64,000 nucleotides of DNA from positions 13,862 to 77,861 of the forward strand of contig JACKHP010000020.1 in NCBI GenBank assembly GCA_020638905.1, in the 5' to 3' direction. The number at the start of each line of letters is the position of its first letter. The stretch's first letter is position 1. Under the pieces are notes generated by a model that ran no database searches, had not been told where the DNA came from, and saw only the letters and a list, made by a program, of their open reading frames with translations. The DNA comes from Planctomycetota bacterium. Lineage in GTDB: Bacteria > Planctomycetota > B15-G4. Made by a program: the position numbers and the translations under genes. This document shows positions 25,006 to 33,196 of this stretch, one piece after another.

Positions 25006-26247
25006 ATGGCCGCGCGCAAGTCCCCGCCCCGTCGCACGTCGTCCCCCACCCGGAAGCGCTCGGTCGGACACGCGCTCATCGGGCAGTCGGGCGGACCCAC
25101 GGTGGTCATCAACCAGTCGCTCGTGGGCATCGTCGAGGCGGCCGTCGGGGCGGCCCACATCGACAAGGTCTTCGGCGCCCGGCACGGCGTGAAGGGCATC
25201 CTGGCCGACGACCTGGTGCGGCTCGACACCCAGGGCAAGGCCGTCCTCGAGAAGGTCGCCGGGACGCCGGCCGCGGCCCTCGGGTCGGTGCGCAAGAAGC
25301 CGACGCGCGAGGAGTGCCTCGCGATGTTCGAGACCTTCCGCAAGCGCGACATCCGCTTCGTGTTCTACATCGGCGGCAACGATTCGGCCGAGACGGCCAA
25401 CATCCTGCTCGAGACCTCGCGCTCCGTCGGGCACGAGCTGCGCGTCATCCACGTGCCGAAGACGATCGACAACGACCTGCGTGTCACCGACCACTGCCCG
25501 GGCTACGGCAGCGCGGCGAAGTTCGTGGCCCAGGCGTTCCTGGGAGACGACCTCGACAACCGCTCGCTGCCCGGCATCAAGATCGACATCGTCATGGGAC
25601 GGCACGCGGGCTTCCTGACCGCGGCCTCGGTGCTGGGACGCCGCCACGCCGACGACGGTCCGCACCTCGTCTACGTGCCCGAGGTGGCCTTCGACGAGCA
25701 GCGCTTCCTCGACGACGTGGCCGACGTGTACGCCCGCCGCGGACGCTGCCTGGTCGCGGTCAGCGAGGGCGTGCACGACGCGTCCGGGGTGACGCTCGCC
25801 GAGCGCATCGCGACGTCCGCGGAGCACGACGCGCACGGCAACGTCCAGCTCTCGGGCTCGGGCGCGCTGGGCGACTGGCTGGCCGCGCGCGTCAAGCAGG
25901 CCCTGCCGGGGACGCGCGTGCGCGCCGACACGTTCGGCTACCTGCAACGCTCGTTCGCCGGTTGCGTGAGCGAGCGCGACGCCAAGGAGGCGCGCATGGT
26001 CGGACGCGACGCCGTGCGCTACTCGCGCACGCACGAATCGGGCACGGTCGTGCTCGAGCGGGCGCCCGGCAAGTCCTACCGCTGCAGGACGGCCCTCGCG
26101 CCGCTCGACCAGGTGGCGCGCTTCACCAAGTCGATGCCGCGCGCCTTCGTGAACAAGCGCGGCAACGACATCACGCAGGCGTTCGTCACCTACGCGACCC
26201 CGCTGGCCGGCAAGCTGCACCCCGTGGGACGGCTCAAGGGCATCTGA
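25006..26247 (+). CDS. pfp: 6-phosphofructokinase, probably pyrophosphate-dependent
   Basis: 413 aa. Phosphorylates fructose 6-phosphate. N-terminal ALIGQSGGPTVVINQSLVG and the phospho-donor loop YIGGNDSAE (residues 121-129). The Asp126 after GGN stands where ATP-type enzymes have Gly (GGDGS), and the lysine of PKTIDND (151-157) replaces the Gly of PGTIDND; both changes are the known markers of PPi use. MGRHAGFLTAASVLG and PEVAFDEQRFLDDV complete the substrate site. ATG 25006 is chosen; a Lys/Arg/Pro-rich stretch of about 19 residues precedes the fold. It is divergent from the STAND gene. Confidence 0.9.
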   Translation: MAARKSPPRRTSSPTRKRSVGHALIGQSGGPTVVINQSLVGIVEAAVGAAHIDKVFGARHGVKGILADDLVRLDTQGKAVLEKVAGTPAAALGSVRKKPTREECLAMFETFRKRDIRFVFYIGGNDSAETANILLETSRSVGHELRVIHVPKTIDNDLRVTDHCPGYGSAAKFVAQAFLGDDLDNRSLPGIKIDIVMGRHAGFLTAASVLGRRHADDGPHLVYVPEVAFDEQRFLDDVADVYARRGRCLVAVSEGVHDASGVTLAERIATSAEHDAHGNVQLSGSGALGDWLAARVKQALPGTRVRADTFGYLQRSFAGCVSERDAKEARMVGRDAVRYSRTHESGTVVLERAPGKSYRCRTALAPLDQVARFTKSMPRAFVNKRGNDITQAFVTYATPLAGKLHPVGRLKGI

Positions 26248-26254
26248 GCGGAGG

Positions 26255-26701
26255 TCAGCCCTCGAGCTTGCGCGCCAGCCACTCGAGGTGCCGCGGCTCG
26301 ACCGGCTCGAGCCCGAACGGGTAGCGATAGCCGTTGCCCGAGAGCGAGCGCAGCCCGGCCACCAGCACGAACAGGAAGTTCATCAGGCCGATGCACCACC
26401 ACATCAGCGCCCCGATCCACCAGGTCACGATCAGCACGAAGAACGGCACCGACGCGGCGTAGAGCAGCAGCATCGTGAGCTGGAAGTTGAGCGCGGCACG
26501 CGCCTCCTCGGCGATGAAGCGGTTCTCGCGGCGTCCGATGCAGACCGCGAGCGGACCGACGACGCTCGCCAGGGGGAGGCTCACCAGCGCGGCCATGTGG
26601 GCCGCCATGCCCCACCAACGGTCGGCTGGCGACTCGGGCAGCGGACGATCGCCGTCGCGGCTCGCGGGGAAGTCGGCGAGATCGTTCGAGGCGTGGTCCA
26701 C
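26255..26701 (-). CDS. DUF4870 (Tic20-like) membrane protein
   Basis: About 148 aa from a GTG at 26701; no ATG lies upstream in a sensible place, and the start is uncertain. A polar N-terminus of about 35 residues is followed by three or four membrane helices. The pattern WWGMAAHMAALVSLPLASVV, then GPLAVCIGRRENRFIAEEARAALNFQLTMLLLY, is that of DUF4870 proteins (MLAHLSALxGxxxPxxxxLGPLVIWLxKxxxxxFVxxHAKEALNFQ). Function unknown. It ends 7 nt from the convergent phosphofructokinase stop, without room for a terminator. Confidence 0.8.
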   Translation of the reverse strand: MDHASNDLADFPASRDGDRPLPESPADRWWGMAAHMAALVSLPLASVVGPLAVCIGRRENRFIAEEARAALNFQLTMLLLYAASVPFFVLIVTWWIGALMWWCIGLMNFLFVLVAGLRSLSGNGYRYPFGLEPVEPRHLEWLARKLEG

Positions 26702-26768
26702 GAGGCGGCTCCAGTGCGGGTGCGGGGCGGAGGACGACGCAGACGTTGGGATCGGCGCGGCCCCGGTT

Positions 26769-27590
26769 TCAGGCCACGCCCGCGTAGTGCTCGAGCACGT
26801 CGGTGCGCGTGAGCACACCGAGCAGCATGTCGTCGACCACCACCGGCAGCGCCGAGACGTGCGAGCCGAGCATCAGCGAGACCGCGTGCGAGACCGGATC
26901 GCGCGGGTCGACCACGTTGAACTCGCGTGCCATGACCTCGCCCACGGTCGGCACGGCCGGCGCGGCCTCGCCGCGCGACGCGGCCAGCGCGCTCGCCACG
27001 CGCGCCCGCCCGACGCCGACGCGGATGTCGCGATCGGAGATCATGCCCACGAGGTCGTCCTCGACCATCACGGGGATGTGGCGCAGCCGCCAGTCGGTGC
27101 ACAGCGCGAGCGCCTCTTCGAGCGACTGCTGCGGCGCGAGCACCACCGTGGGCTGGCGCATGACGGCCTCGACGTCGGCGTCCACCTCGTCGGCGTGGGC
27201 CGGGTCACGGCACAGGTCGCGGAACGCGGCCACCAGGTTCGTCTCGGTGATGATGCCCGCAGGATGCCCGTCGAGCAGCACCGGCAGCGCACCCAGCGCC
27301 TGCTCGACCATGCGCGCGGCGGCCACCGGGCCGCGCTCGTCGCCGGCCACCGTGACGACCGGCGAGCTCATCACGTCGCGCACGCACACGCCCTCGCCGG
27401 GGCTCCCCAGCGCGTGTCCGCCCGTGCCCAGCGGCAGATCGCGGTCGGAGACGACACCCACGTAGGTGCCGTCGGACTGCACCGGGAGGTGACGGTACCC
27501 ATGCGTCTCCATGAGGCGCACGGCCTCCTCGACGGATGCGTCCGGGGCCACCGTCACGGGATGACGGGTCATGAACCGGGAGACCTGCAT
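26769..27590 (-). CDS. protein with four CBS domains (two Bateman modules)
   Basis: 273 aa consisting only of CBS domains: FMTRHPVTVAPDASVEEAVR with VGVVSDRDL, VMSSPVVTVAGDERG with AGIITETNL, VMRQPTVVLAPQQSLEEAL with VGMISDRDI, and VMAREFNVVDPRDPVSHAV with LGVLTRTDVL. The SDRD-type motifs in domains 1 and 3 are typical adenine-nucleotide contacts. Such stand-alone proteins sense AMP/ATP or related nucleotides and regulate partners. ATG 27590 has AAGGACC upstream; a TATCAT -10-like hexamer is at 27691-27696 on this strand. Confidence 0.9.
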   Translation of the reverse strand: MQVSRFMTRHPVTVAPDASVEEAVRLMETHGYRHLPVQSDGTYVGVVSDRDLPLGTGGHALGSPGEGVCVRDVMSSPVVTVAGDERGPVAAARMVEQALGALPVLLDGHPAGIITETNLVAAFRDLCRDPAHADEVDADVEAVMRQPTVVLAPQQSLEEALALCTDWRLRHIPVMVEDDLVGMISDRDIRVGVGRARVASALAASRGEAAPAVPTVGEVMAREFNVVDPRDPVSHAVSLMLGSHVSALPVVVDDMLLGVLTRTDVLEHYAGVA

Positions 27591-28039
27591 GGTCCTTGTC
27601 AACTCCCCTTGGGGCTTGCGACTCGGGACGAGCCGCGGGATGAGCAGGACGGAGCGACCCCGCGGATCGCCGATCCGTCCGACGGCGCCGATGATACCGC
27701 TCGCACGGGTCGGTCCAGCGGGGACGCTCGACGTCGTCACGGACGCCACGGGGCGGTCGGGCCGCTTCCAGGGACCGGCCGCACATCGACCCGCGCCGTT
27801 CCGTCCGGCGAGCAGGTCGTTGACGCAGCGCCTCCGATCCCTAGCCTCTTGTCGGTTCGGCGCTCGCGGATGCGCTCGGGCCGGGATGCGGGGAGTGCAT
27901 CGTCCCTTCGCGTGCCGACCCGCCCACCCCCGAGCGCCGACGACGCGCCCGTCCAGCGACGGCGCGCGACCTCACCGTTCCCGCTGCCTGCGGACGGGAC
28001 GCCTCGGCGCCCCGCCACCCCGCTCCGTTTCCTCTTCGG
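27591..28039. other. 449-nt intergenic region between divergent genes
   Basis: No convincing gene. It contains TATCAT on the minus strand (27691-27696) as a candidate -10 of the CBS gene, and TAGCCT on the plus strand (27842-27847) as a candidate -10 of the DUF481-like gene, leaving that gene a leader of nearly 200 nt. The rest is GC-rich with no repeat I could see. Confidence 0.35.
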
Positions 28040-29038
28040 ATGCCTCCCATGCTTCGCGCTCTCATCCTGGCCTCGGCGGCACTCTGCGGCGGCGTCGTCG
28101 CGCAGACCGCGACCGACGTCGGTGCCGACATCACGTTCACGCTGACGAGCGGCGAGACGTTCACCGCGCAGTTGCTCGAGTCGAACCTCTACACCGTGCG
28201 CGTCGCGCACCCGCTGCTGGGTGAGCTGACCATCGCGCGCGCGTCGATCGTCGAGCCGGTGCAGCTCGGTGGCGTGAGCGAGGCGCCCGCCAACCCGGCC
28301 GCGGCGCCGGCGGAGGAGGCCGCCGTGGTCGAGACCGCCACCGAGAAGAAGCCCGAGGGCAAGCAGTGGTCGGGTGCGATCGACATCTCGGCCAACGGGA
28401 CAGGCGGCAACTCCGACACCGAGGCCGTGCGTTCGGCCTTCTCGCTGCGCGGCGAGGACAAGGACACCATCGACACCCTCGAACTCGTCTACAAGTGGGG
28501 TCGCGCCCAGCCCGCCGACTCGAGCGTCTCGCAGACCAACACGAACAACAAGACGGCGCGCGTCCGGCGTGAGTGGCTGCTGACCGAGACGAAGTGGCGT
28601 CCCTTCGCACAGGCGACCTACGAGGCCGACGCGTTCACCTCCTACTCGAGCCGCACGGCGGTGGCGGTCGGCGCCGGCTACCCGGTGATCGACGAAGAGA
28701 ACGAGTCGCTGCTGTTCCGCGCCGGTCTCGGCGCCGAGAGGAAGTCCGGTTCGACCGACAACAGCTGGAACGCCGAGGCGGTCGTGGGCGGCGACTATCG
28801 TCTCGACATCGATTCCGACTCGCGCTTCGAGGCCACCGTCGAGGTCTATCCGAACCTCGAGGAGCAGGGCTACCACGGCATCGCGAACGCGCACTACGTG
28901 ACCGCGCTCAACCCGGACGGCAAGGGCAACCCCTGGAACCTCAAGATCGGCGTCGACAACAAGTACGACTCCGACCCCGGCGCCGGTGCGGTGCCCTGGG
29001 ACTACGCCTGGTACCTGGGCCTGTCCTACATCTTCTGA
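28040..29038 (+). CDS. DUF481-like outer-membrane beta-barrel protein
   Basis: 332 aa (331 or so if ATG 28049 is used). Signal peptide LRALILASAALCGGVVAQ. Residues 25-80 form a small beta domain (ADITFTLTSGETFTAQLLES), followed by an Ala/Pro/Glu linker, then amphipathic strands: KQWSGAIDISANGTGGNSDT is the entry typical of DUF481 proteins (salt-induced outer-membrane proteins), and the chain ends in LGLSYIF, with the C-terminal Phe of barrel proteins. Transport or stress role unknown. It is followed by a very strong hairpin. Confidence 0.8.
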   Translation: MPPMLRALILASAALCGGVVAQTATDVGADITFTLTSGETFTAQLLESNLYTVRVAHPLLGELTIARASIVEPVQLGGVSEAPANPAAAPAEEAAVVETATEKKPEGKQWSGAIDISANGTGGNSDTEAVRSAFSLRGEDKDTIDTLELVYKWGRAQPADSSVSQTNTNNKTARVRREWLLTETKWRPFAQATYEADAFTSYSSRTAVAVGAGYPVIDEENESLLFRAGLGAERKSGSTDNSWNAEAVVGGDYRLDIDSDSRFEATVEVYPNLEEQGYHGIANAHYVTALNPDGKGNPWNLKIGVDNKYDSDPGAGAVPWDYAWYLGLSYIF

Positions 29039-29060
29039 GCCGAGACAGGCTGCCGACCCC

Positions 29061-29112
29061 CCGCGGGCCGGCCGGGACGGCGCCAACGCGGCGCGACCCG
29101 GCCGGCCCGCGG
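29061..29112 (+). terminator. 16-bp perfect inverted repeat, terminator of the DUF481-like gene
   Basis: CCGCGGGCCGGCCGGG (29061-29076) pairs perfectly with 29097-29112. The 20-base loop can form a further GCGCC/GGCGC stem. It begins 22 nt after the stop codon and is followed by a short TTT. The strongest hairpin of its kind here. Confidence 0.7.
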
Positions 29113-29130
29113 CCGTTTCAGGGTCACCCG

Positions 29131-29217
29131 CGCCGTCCCGTCGACCCGCGCCATCCCGTCGACCCGCGCCATCCCGTCGACCCGCGCCACCGTCGACCCG
29201 CGCCGACAGACGACCCG
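29131..29217 (+). repeat. tandem 18-nt repeat, about 4.7 copies
   Basis: Unit CGCCATCCCGTCGACCCG: copies at 29131-29148 (one change), 29149-29166 and 29167-29184 (identical), 29185-29200 (two-base deletion) and a diverged copy at 29201-29217. It lies between the terminator of the DUF481-like gene and the NHL gene, and contains SalI-like GTCGAC cores. Probably a slippage repeat. Confidence 0.8.
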
Positions 29218-29408
29218 CTCCGCACCCGGCCGAGCCCCGACCCGCTCCGTGTCCGGCTCGCGCCGTTCCTCGGCCCGGGCCGCGCGAAGGCCCCACGCAG
29301 GACCGCGACACCCGAATCCCGTCATGCATCAGGTTTCGCGAATGCATTGCCGATGGGAGGGGAGACCACCCCCTGCCCCGGGAGCCCGGGCTCCCCGAGG
29401 ACGACACC
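29218..29408. other. non-coding stretch before the NHL-repeat gene
   Basis: Continues the Arg-codon-like ACCCG/GACCCG-rich sequence of the repeat for some 60 nt and then becomes ordinary. Together with the terminator and repeat it makes a 370-nt gene-free region. CTCCCCGAGG sits shortly upstream of ATG 29409; I see no clear promoter. Confidence 0.3.
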
Positions 29409-30662
29409 ATGAGATTCCCTGCGACGGCCCTCGCCCTGGCCACGCTGGCCGCCTCGGTCGCGGCCGGCGAGTTCCCCGCGCACCGCCTGTTCGTCTGCTC
29501 GCAGGGCACCGACTCGGTGCTGGCCTTCGACCCGTCCGGCAAGCAGGTGGCCGAAGTCGGCGCCGACTCGCAGCTCTCGGTGCCCTCGGGCGCCGCCTTC
29601 GGTCCCGACGGACGACTGTACGTCGCCTCGTGGGGCACAGGACGCGTGCTCGTCTTCGACGGCAGCGGCGTCCTGCAGGCCACCCTCGGTGCCGACGCGG
29701 ACCTCGTCATGCCGCGCGGCGTGGCCTTCGGTCCCGACGGCAGGCTCTACGTGGGTGACGGAGGTGCGGGACTCGTGCGCATCCTCTCGCCCGACGACGG
29801 CGCCGCGCTCGGGACGGTCGGCGCGCCGGGTGACCTCGCGAACCCGCTCGACCTCGCGTTCGGCCGTGACGGGCACCTCTTCGTCGCCTGCGGCGCGGGG
29901 GACTCGGTGGCCGAGTACGACGCGTCCGGCGACTTCGTGCGCGAGGTGGGCGCGGACTCCGAACTCGCGGGAGCCGGCGGCCTGGCCCTCGGCTCCGACG
30001 GACTTCTCTACGTCGCGTCCAGCGTGGGAGACAGCGTGCTCGTCTTCGACGCCGGCGGCGAACTCGTCGACGAACTCGGCCTCGGCGCGCTCGACGCACC
30101 CTGCGGCCTGGCGTTCGATCCCGAGGGACACCTGTGCGTGCTCTCGCGCGGCGACGACCTGGTCGTCGTCCTCGACGTGCAGCACGACGACGTGCTCGAC
30201 ACGTTCGGGGGCGATCTCGACACCGGCTTCGGACTCGTCTGGTCGCCGGTGCGCTTCCCCGTGAAGCTGCGCGGGACGCTCGTCGTCGCGGCCGACTCGA
30301 TCGGCTCGCAGAAGCAGACCGGCGTGCTCTCGGTGACGCCGTCCGGTCCGCTCATGCTCGCGCTCGACGACGACCCGTCGACATCCGACGAACTCGTCGA
30401 CGTGCTCGGCCACACCTGGTTCGTGCTCCCCGCGCAGCTGACCCTCGGCCCCGACGGCGACAAGCAGCGCGACTACCTCGGCGCCTGGACGTCGCAGGAC
30501 CCGGCCGCGCCCGGCCTGCTCTCGCTCTCGGTCGGCGTGAGCGGCAAGTACGAGAAGAAGAGCGGGTTCTTCGTCCCCAAGCGCGCCAAGGGCACGCTCA
30601 TCTTCGGCGACCCGAGCGCGCTGTTCCTCGGCAAGGTGGCGACGAGCAAGCCGCTGAACTAG
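29409..30662 (+). CDS. secreted NHL-repeat beta-propeller protein
   Basis: 417 aa. Signal peptide MRFPATALALATLAASVAAG. Six NHL-like units follow, each with a FGPDGRLYVASWGTGRVLVF-type pattern (FGPDGRLYVGDGGAG, FGRDGHLFVACGAGD, LGSDGLLYVASSVGD, FDPEGHLCVLSRGDD), so a six-bladed propeller covers about residues 25-285. The last 130 residues form another domain (VKLRGTLVVAADSIG to the Lys-rich KGTLIFGDPSALFLG). Probably extracellular and ligand- or protein-binding. It has no obvious partner gene. Confidence 0.85.
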   Translation: MRFPATALALATLAASVAAGEFPAHRLFVCSQGTDSVLAFDPSGKQVAEVGADSQLSVPSGAAFGPDGRLYVASWGTGRVLVFDGSGVLQATLGADADLVMPRGVAFGPDGRLYVGDGGAGLVRILSPDDGAALGTVGAPGDLANPLDLAFGRDGHLFVACGAGDSVAEYDASGDFVREVGADSELAGAGGLALGSDGLLYVASSVGDSVLVFDAGGELVDELGLGALDAPCGLAFDPEGHLCVLSRGDDLVVVLDVQHDDVLDTFGGDLDTGFGLVWSPVRFPVKLRGTLVVAADSIGSQKQTGVLSVTPSGPLMLALDDDPSTSDELVDVLGHTWFVLPAQLTLGPDGDKQRDYLGAWTSQDPAAPGLLSLSVGVSGKYEKKSGFFVPKRAKGTLIFGDPSALFLGKVATSKPLN

Positions 30663-31370
30663 GTCCGACGGCGGTCGGCGGTTCGGTGTCGGCGAGTTGC
30701 GGGGGGCGACTCCACGCGAGTGCTCGCTTGCTGGAGATCCGTGTGTGCGGACACTCCGGGTGCTCGGGGGCGACCGCCCCGCTCGAGCAGTCCTCGGCGC
30801 CTGCGGCGCCTGCGGAACTCGCTGGGCGATCGCCCCCTGCGCTCCTCCGGTCCGCACGCTCGATGCCGGGCGCGTGAACGACGCGCCGGCATGCCCCGCC
30901 GACTCGCAGCGGATTCGGCCGCAGCGCCGTCGGCGAATCGCGCGCAACGGCGCGCCGTCCCGAGCCGGTACGCAACTCCATGTCGTCAGCCTTCGCGATC
31001 ATGCTCACGCACGAGGCTCACCCCGGCGGCGCGCACCACCTGCTTCGAAAGAGATGATGACTCGCGAAGCTCTCCGATTCGCCGCGAAGCCGCGCGCAGC
31101 GCGCTGAGCTTCCTCCCGCACCGGAATGCGCGCCCCGAGGCACGTTCCCAGCGCGCTGCGAGTTCCGCAGCCGCCGCAGGCGGCGAGGACTGTTCGAAGC
31201 TGCGCGATGCTGCGTGACGATGGTCAGCGGGCGCGCACACCGCGGCCCGAAACGCCGCGCGTGCGGGGTGGGCGCCGCGTCACGTCGCCACTCTGCTCGT
31301 GTCCGCCAAGCAGTTCATCCTTCCATCTCGCGAAGGGAGCGCCGCGTCGCGCCAAGGGCCGACCTTGCAG
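30663..31370. other. 708-nt gene-free region with an inverted repeat
   Basis: A small hairpin (CCGAC-GGCG-GTCGG, 30665-30678) follows the NHL gene stop and may end its transcript. The rest carries long but implausible frames without conserved start, ribosome site or steady third-position GC. Its main structure is the 42-nt inverted repeat at 30781-30822 and 31158-31199. Frames through the arm give translations such as RRLRRLRNSLGDRP, a kind of text I associate with spurious frames in dispersed repeats, though I cannot verify this here. Confidence 0.45.
30781..31199. repeat. 42-nt inverted repeat flanking 335 nt
   Basis: Arm 1 is 30781-30822 and arm 2 is 31158-31199; arm 2 matches the reverse complement of arm 1 at 38 of 42 positions, sharing GCGAGTTCCGCAG, CGCCGCAGGCG and CGAGGACTG. 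No target-site duplication or transposase frame is visible in between. It may be a small non-autonomous element or two copies of a dispersed repeat in opposite orientation. Confidence 0.7.
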
Positions 31371-32174
31371 TCACTCCCCCCGGAACTCCGGCTTGCGCTT
31401 GTCGCGGAAGGCGGCCAGGGCCTCGAGCCGGTCCTGCGAGGGGAGCACGCGCTCGAGGTAGAGTTCGCGCTCCTTGCGCAGGTTGTCGGAGAGCGAGCCA
31501 CCGGCGGACGCGAGGTCGATGGCCTCCTTCGCGGCGCGCACGGCCAGCGGACCGCAGGCGGCGATCGCGCTGACGAGCTCGCGCACGACGTCGAGCAGGC
31601 CGTCGGCCGGGGCCACCGCGTTCACCAATCCGATACGCAGCGCCTCCTGGGCGTCGATGCGACGCGCGGCCAGGACGAGTTCCTTCGCGCGAGCCGGTCC
31701 GACCACGGCGGGCAGGCGCTGCGTCCCCCCCGCCCCAGGGATGATCGCCAGCGAGGTCTCGGTGAGGCCGAGCTTGACGCCCTCGCGCGCCACGCGCATG
31801 TCACACGCCAACGCGAGCTCGAGGCCACCGCCGAAGGCCACGCCGTTGAGCGCCGCGACGGTGGGCTGAGGCAGCGCGGCGATGTCGGAGAAGGTGTCGC
31901 CGATGAGCGCCACGAAGGCGCGCGTGCGCTCCTCCGTGAAGGACACGCGCTCCTTGAGGTCGGCCCCCGCGCAGAAGGCCTTCTCGCCGGAGCCGGTGAA
32001 GCACACCGCGCGCACGTGGGAATCGGCGCGCAGGCCCGCCGTCACCTCGCGCAGCGCGAGCAAGGTGTCGTAGCTGAGGGCGTTCATCACCTCGGGACGG
32101 TCGAGGGTGACCCAGGCCAGGTGGCCCTCGGTCTCACAGCGCACGAGTTCGGACACGGGTCTCTCAGGCTCCAT
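31371..32174 (-). CDS. enoyl-CoA hydratase/isomerase family protein
   Basis: 267 aa. Crotonase fold: VTLDRPEVMNALSYDTL, GEKAFCAGADLKER (oxyanion hole), ALNGVAFGGGLELALACD with the first catalytic Glu, and LGLTETSLAIIPGAGGTQRL with the second. Both acid residues are kept, so hydratase activity is plausible. The ADLKER text recalls methylglutaconyl-CoA hydratases of leucine breakdown, but substrate cannot be decided. Start ATG 32174; no other fatty-acid or leucine gene is near. A TGCTAACCT element lies 61 nt upstream. Confidence 0.9.
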   Translation of the reverse strand: MEPERPVSELVRCETEGHLAWVTLDRPEVMNALSYDTLLALREVTAGLRADSHVRAVCFTGSGEKAFCAGADLKERVSFTEERTRAFVALIGDTFSDIAALPQPTVAALNGVAFGGGLELALACDMRVAREGVKLGLTETSLAIIPGAGGTQRLPAVVGPARAKELVLAARRIDAQEALRIGLVNAVAPADGLLDVVRELVSAIAACGPLAVRAAKEAIDLASAGGSLSDNLRKERELYLERVLPSQDRLEALAAFRDKRKPEFRGE

Positions 32175-32235
32175 CGAGGCGGACGACGGGACGCTTCGCG
32201 TCGCGCGGCCCCGCCGCCGGCGCGCGCGGGGCGAC

Positions 32236-32244
32236 AGGTTAGCA
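32236..32244 (-). promoter_or_regulatory. extended -10 element of the enoyl-CoA hydratase gene
   Basis: Minus strand TGCTAACCT: TAACCT at 32236-32241 with TGC at 32242-32244. The same nonamer stands before the sulfatase-fold gene at 39825-39833. Confidence 0.45.
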
Positions 32245-32363
32245 ATCCGGTCGCGGGCCGCGCCCTCCGACGAAGGAGTGCCATCCGACCGGCGTCCCGG
32301 GGCATGATCGGGGACGCGCCGGATCGCGCCCGGCGCCCCGATCGTCCCGGACCGGAGATCCCG

Positions 32364-33182
32364 ATGAAGTCCGCCCTGCTCCCGCTCGCGCTTCTCGTCG
32401 CGCTGCTGGCCGCCGCCCTGCCGCTCGCACGCGGGGCCGACGGCGACGACGCGCCGGCCCGTCCCGAGGTGCCCTGGCCCCACGTGATCCTCGACGGGCT
32501 GTTGCGCGCACACGTGCACGACGGGGTGGTCGACTACGCGGGCCTGCTGAAGGATCGCGAGACGCTGGCCGACTACCGCGCGGCACTGGCCGACTATTCG
32601 CTCTCGAAGGCCACGCGCGACGAGACGCTGGCCTTCTGGATCGACGCCTACAACGCGTTCACGCTCGAGCTCATCCTCGAACGCTGGGGCACGATCGAGT
32701 CGATCAAGGACATCCCGAGCGGCAAGCGCTGGACGGACGTGCGCTGGCGCGCCGCCGGACGCAAGCTCAGCCTCGACCAGATCGAGCACGAGATCCTGCG
32801 CAAGATGGGCGAACCGCGCATCCACTTCGCGATCGTGTGCGCGAGCAAGAGCTGCCCCGACCTGCGCGCCGAGGCGTACGTGGCCGAGCGGCTCGACGAG
32901 CAGCTCGACGACGCCGTGCGACGCTTCCTGTCCGACCCGAAGAAGGGGCTGCGCACCGCCACCGAGAGCGGGTTCTTCGGCGGCAAGGACTACAACGTCT
33001 ACCTCTCGAAGCTGTTCGACTGGTTCGAGGACGACTTCGAGACGGGTGGCGGCAGCGTGCTCGGCTTCGTCAGGGGCCACGCGCCCGAGGCGGCGGTGGC
33101 GTACATCGACGAGCACGCCGACGACCTCGACGTCGAATGGCTCGACTACGACTGGACGCTCAACGACGCCCCGCTGAAGTAG
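32364..33182 (+). CDS. secreted DUF547 protein
   Basis: 272 aa with GGAG 7 nt before ATG 32364. Signal peptide LLPLALLVALLAAALPLARG. DUF547 (PF04784) marks: VDYAGLLKDRETLADYRAAL, AFWIDAYNAFTLELILE, SIKDIPSGKRW, LDQIEHEILR, PRIHFAIVCASKSCPDL and NVYLSKLFDWFEDDF. The family is common in marine and planctomycete genomes, related to the papain/transglutaminase fold, with unknown function. It ends 14 nt before the GrdB-like selenoprotein gene, so the two are probably co-transcribed. Confidence 0.88.
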   Translation: MKSALLPLALLVALLAAALPLARGADGDDAPARPEVPWPHVILDGLLRAHVHDGVVDYAGLLKDRETLADYRAALADYSLSKATRDETLAFWIDAYNAFTLELILERWGTIESIKDIPSGKRWTDVRWRAAGRKLSLDQIEHEILRKMGEPRIHFAIVCASKSCPDLRAEAYVAERLDEQLDDAVRRFLSDPKKGLRTATESGFFGGKDYNVYLSKLFDWFEDDFETGGGSVLGFVRGHAPEAAVAYIDEHADDLDVEWLDYDWTLNDAPLK

Positions 33183-33196
33183 AGGGACGCACCGCC

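Noticed and set aside
29131..29217. Tandem repeat considered as a CRISPR array
   Set aside because: Units are 18 nt and directly adjacent with no unique spacers, and there is no cas gene in the window.
30598..31240. Several open frames in the 708-nt intergenic region
   Set aside because: No ribosome site, no conserved text, shifting third-position composition, and they run through the inverted repeat.
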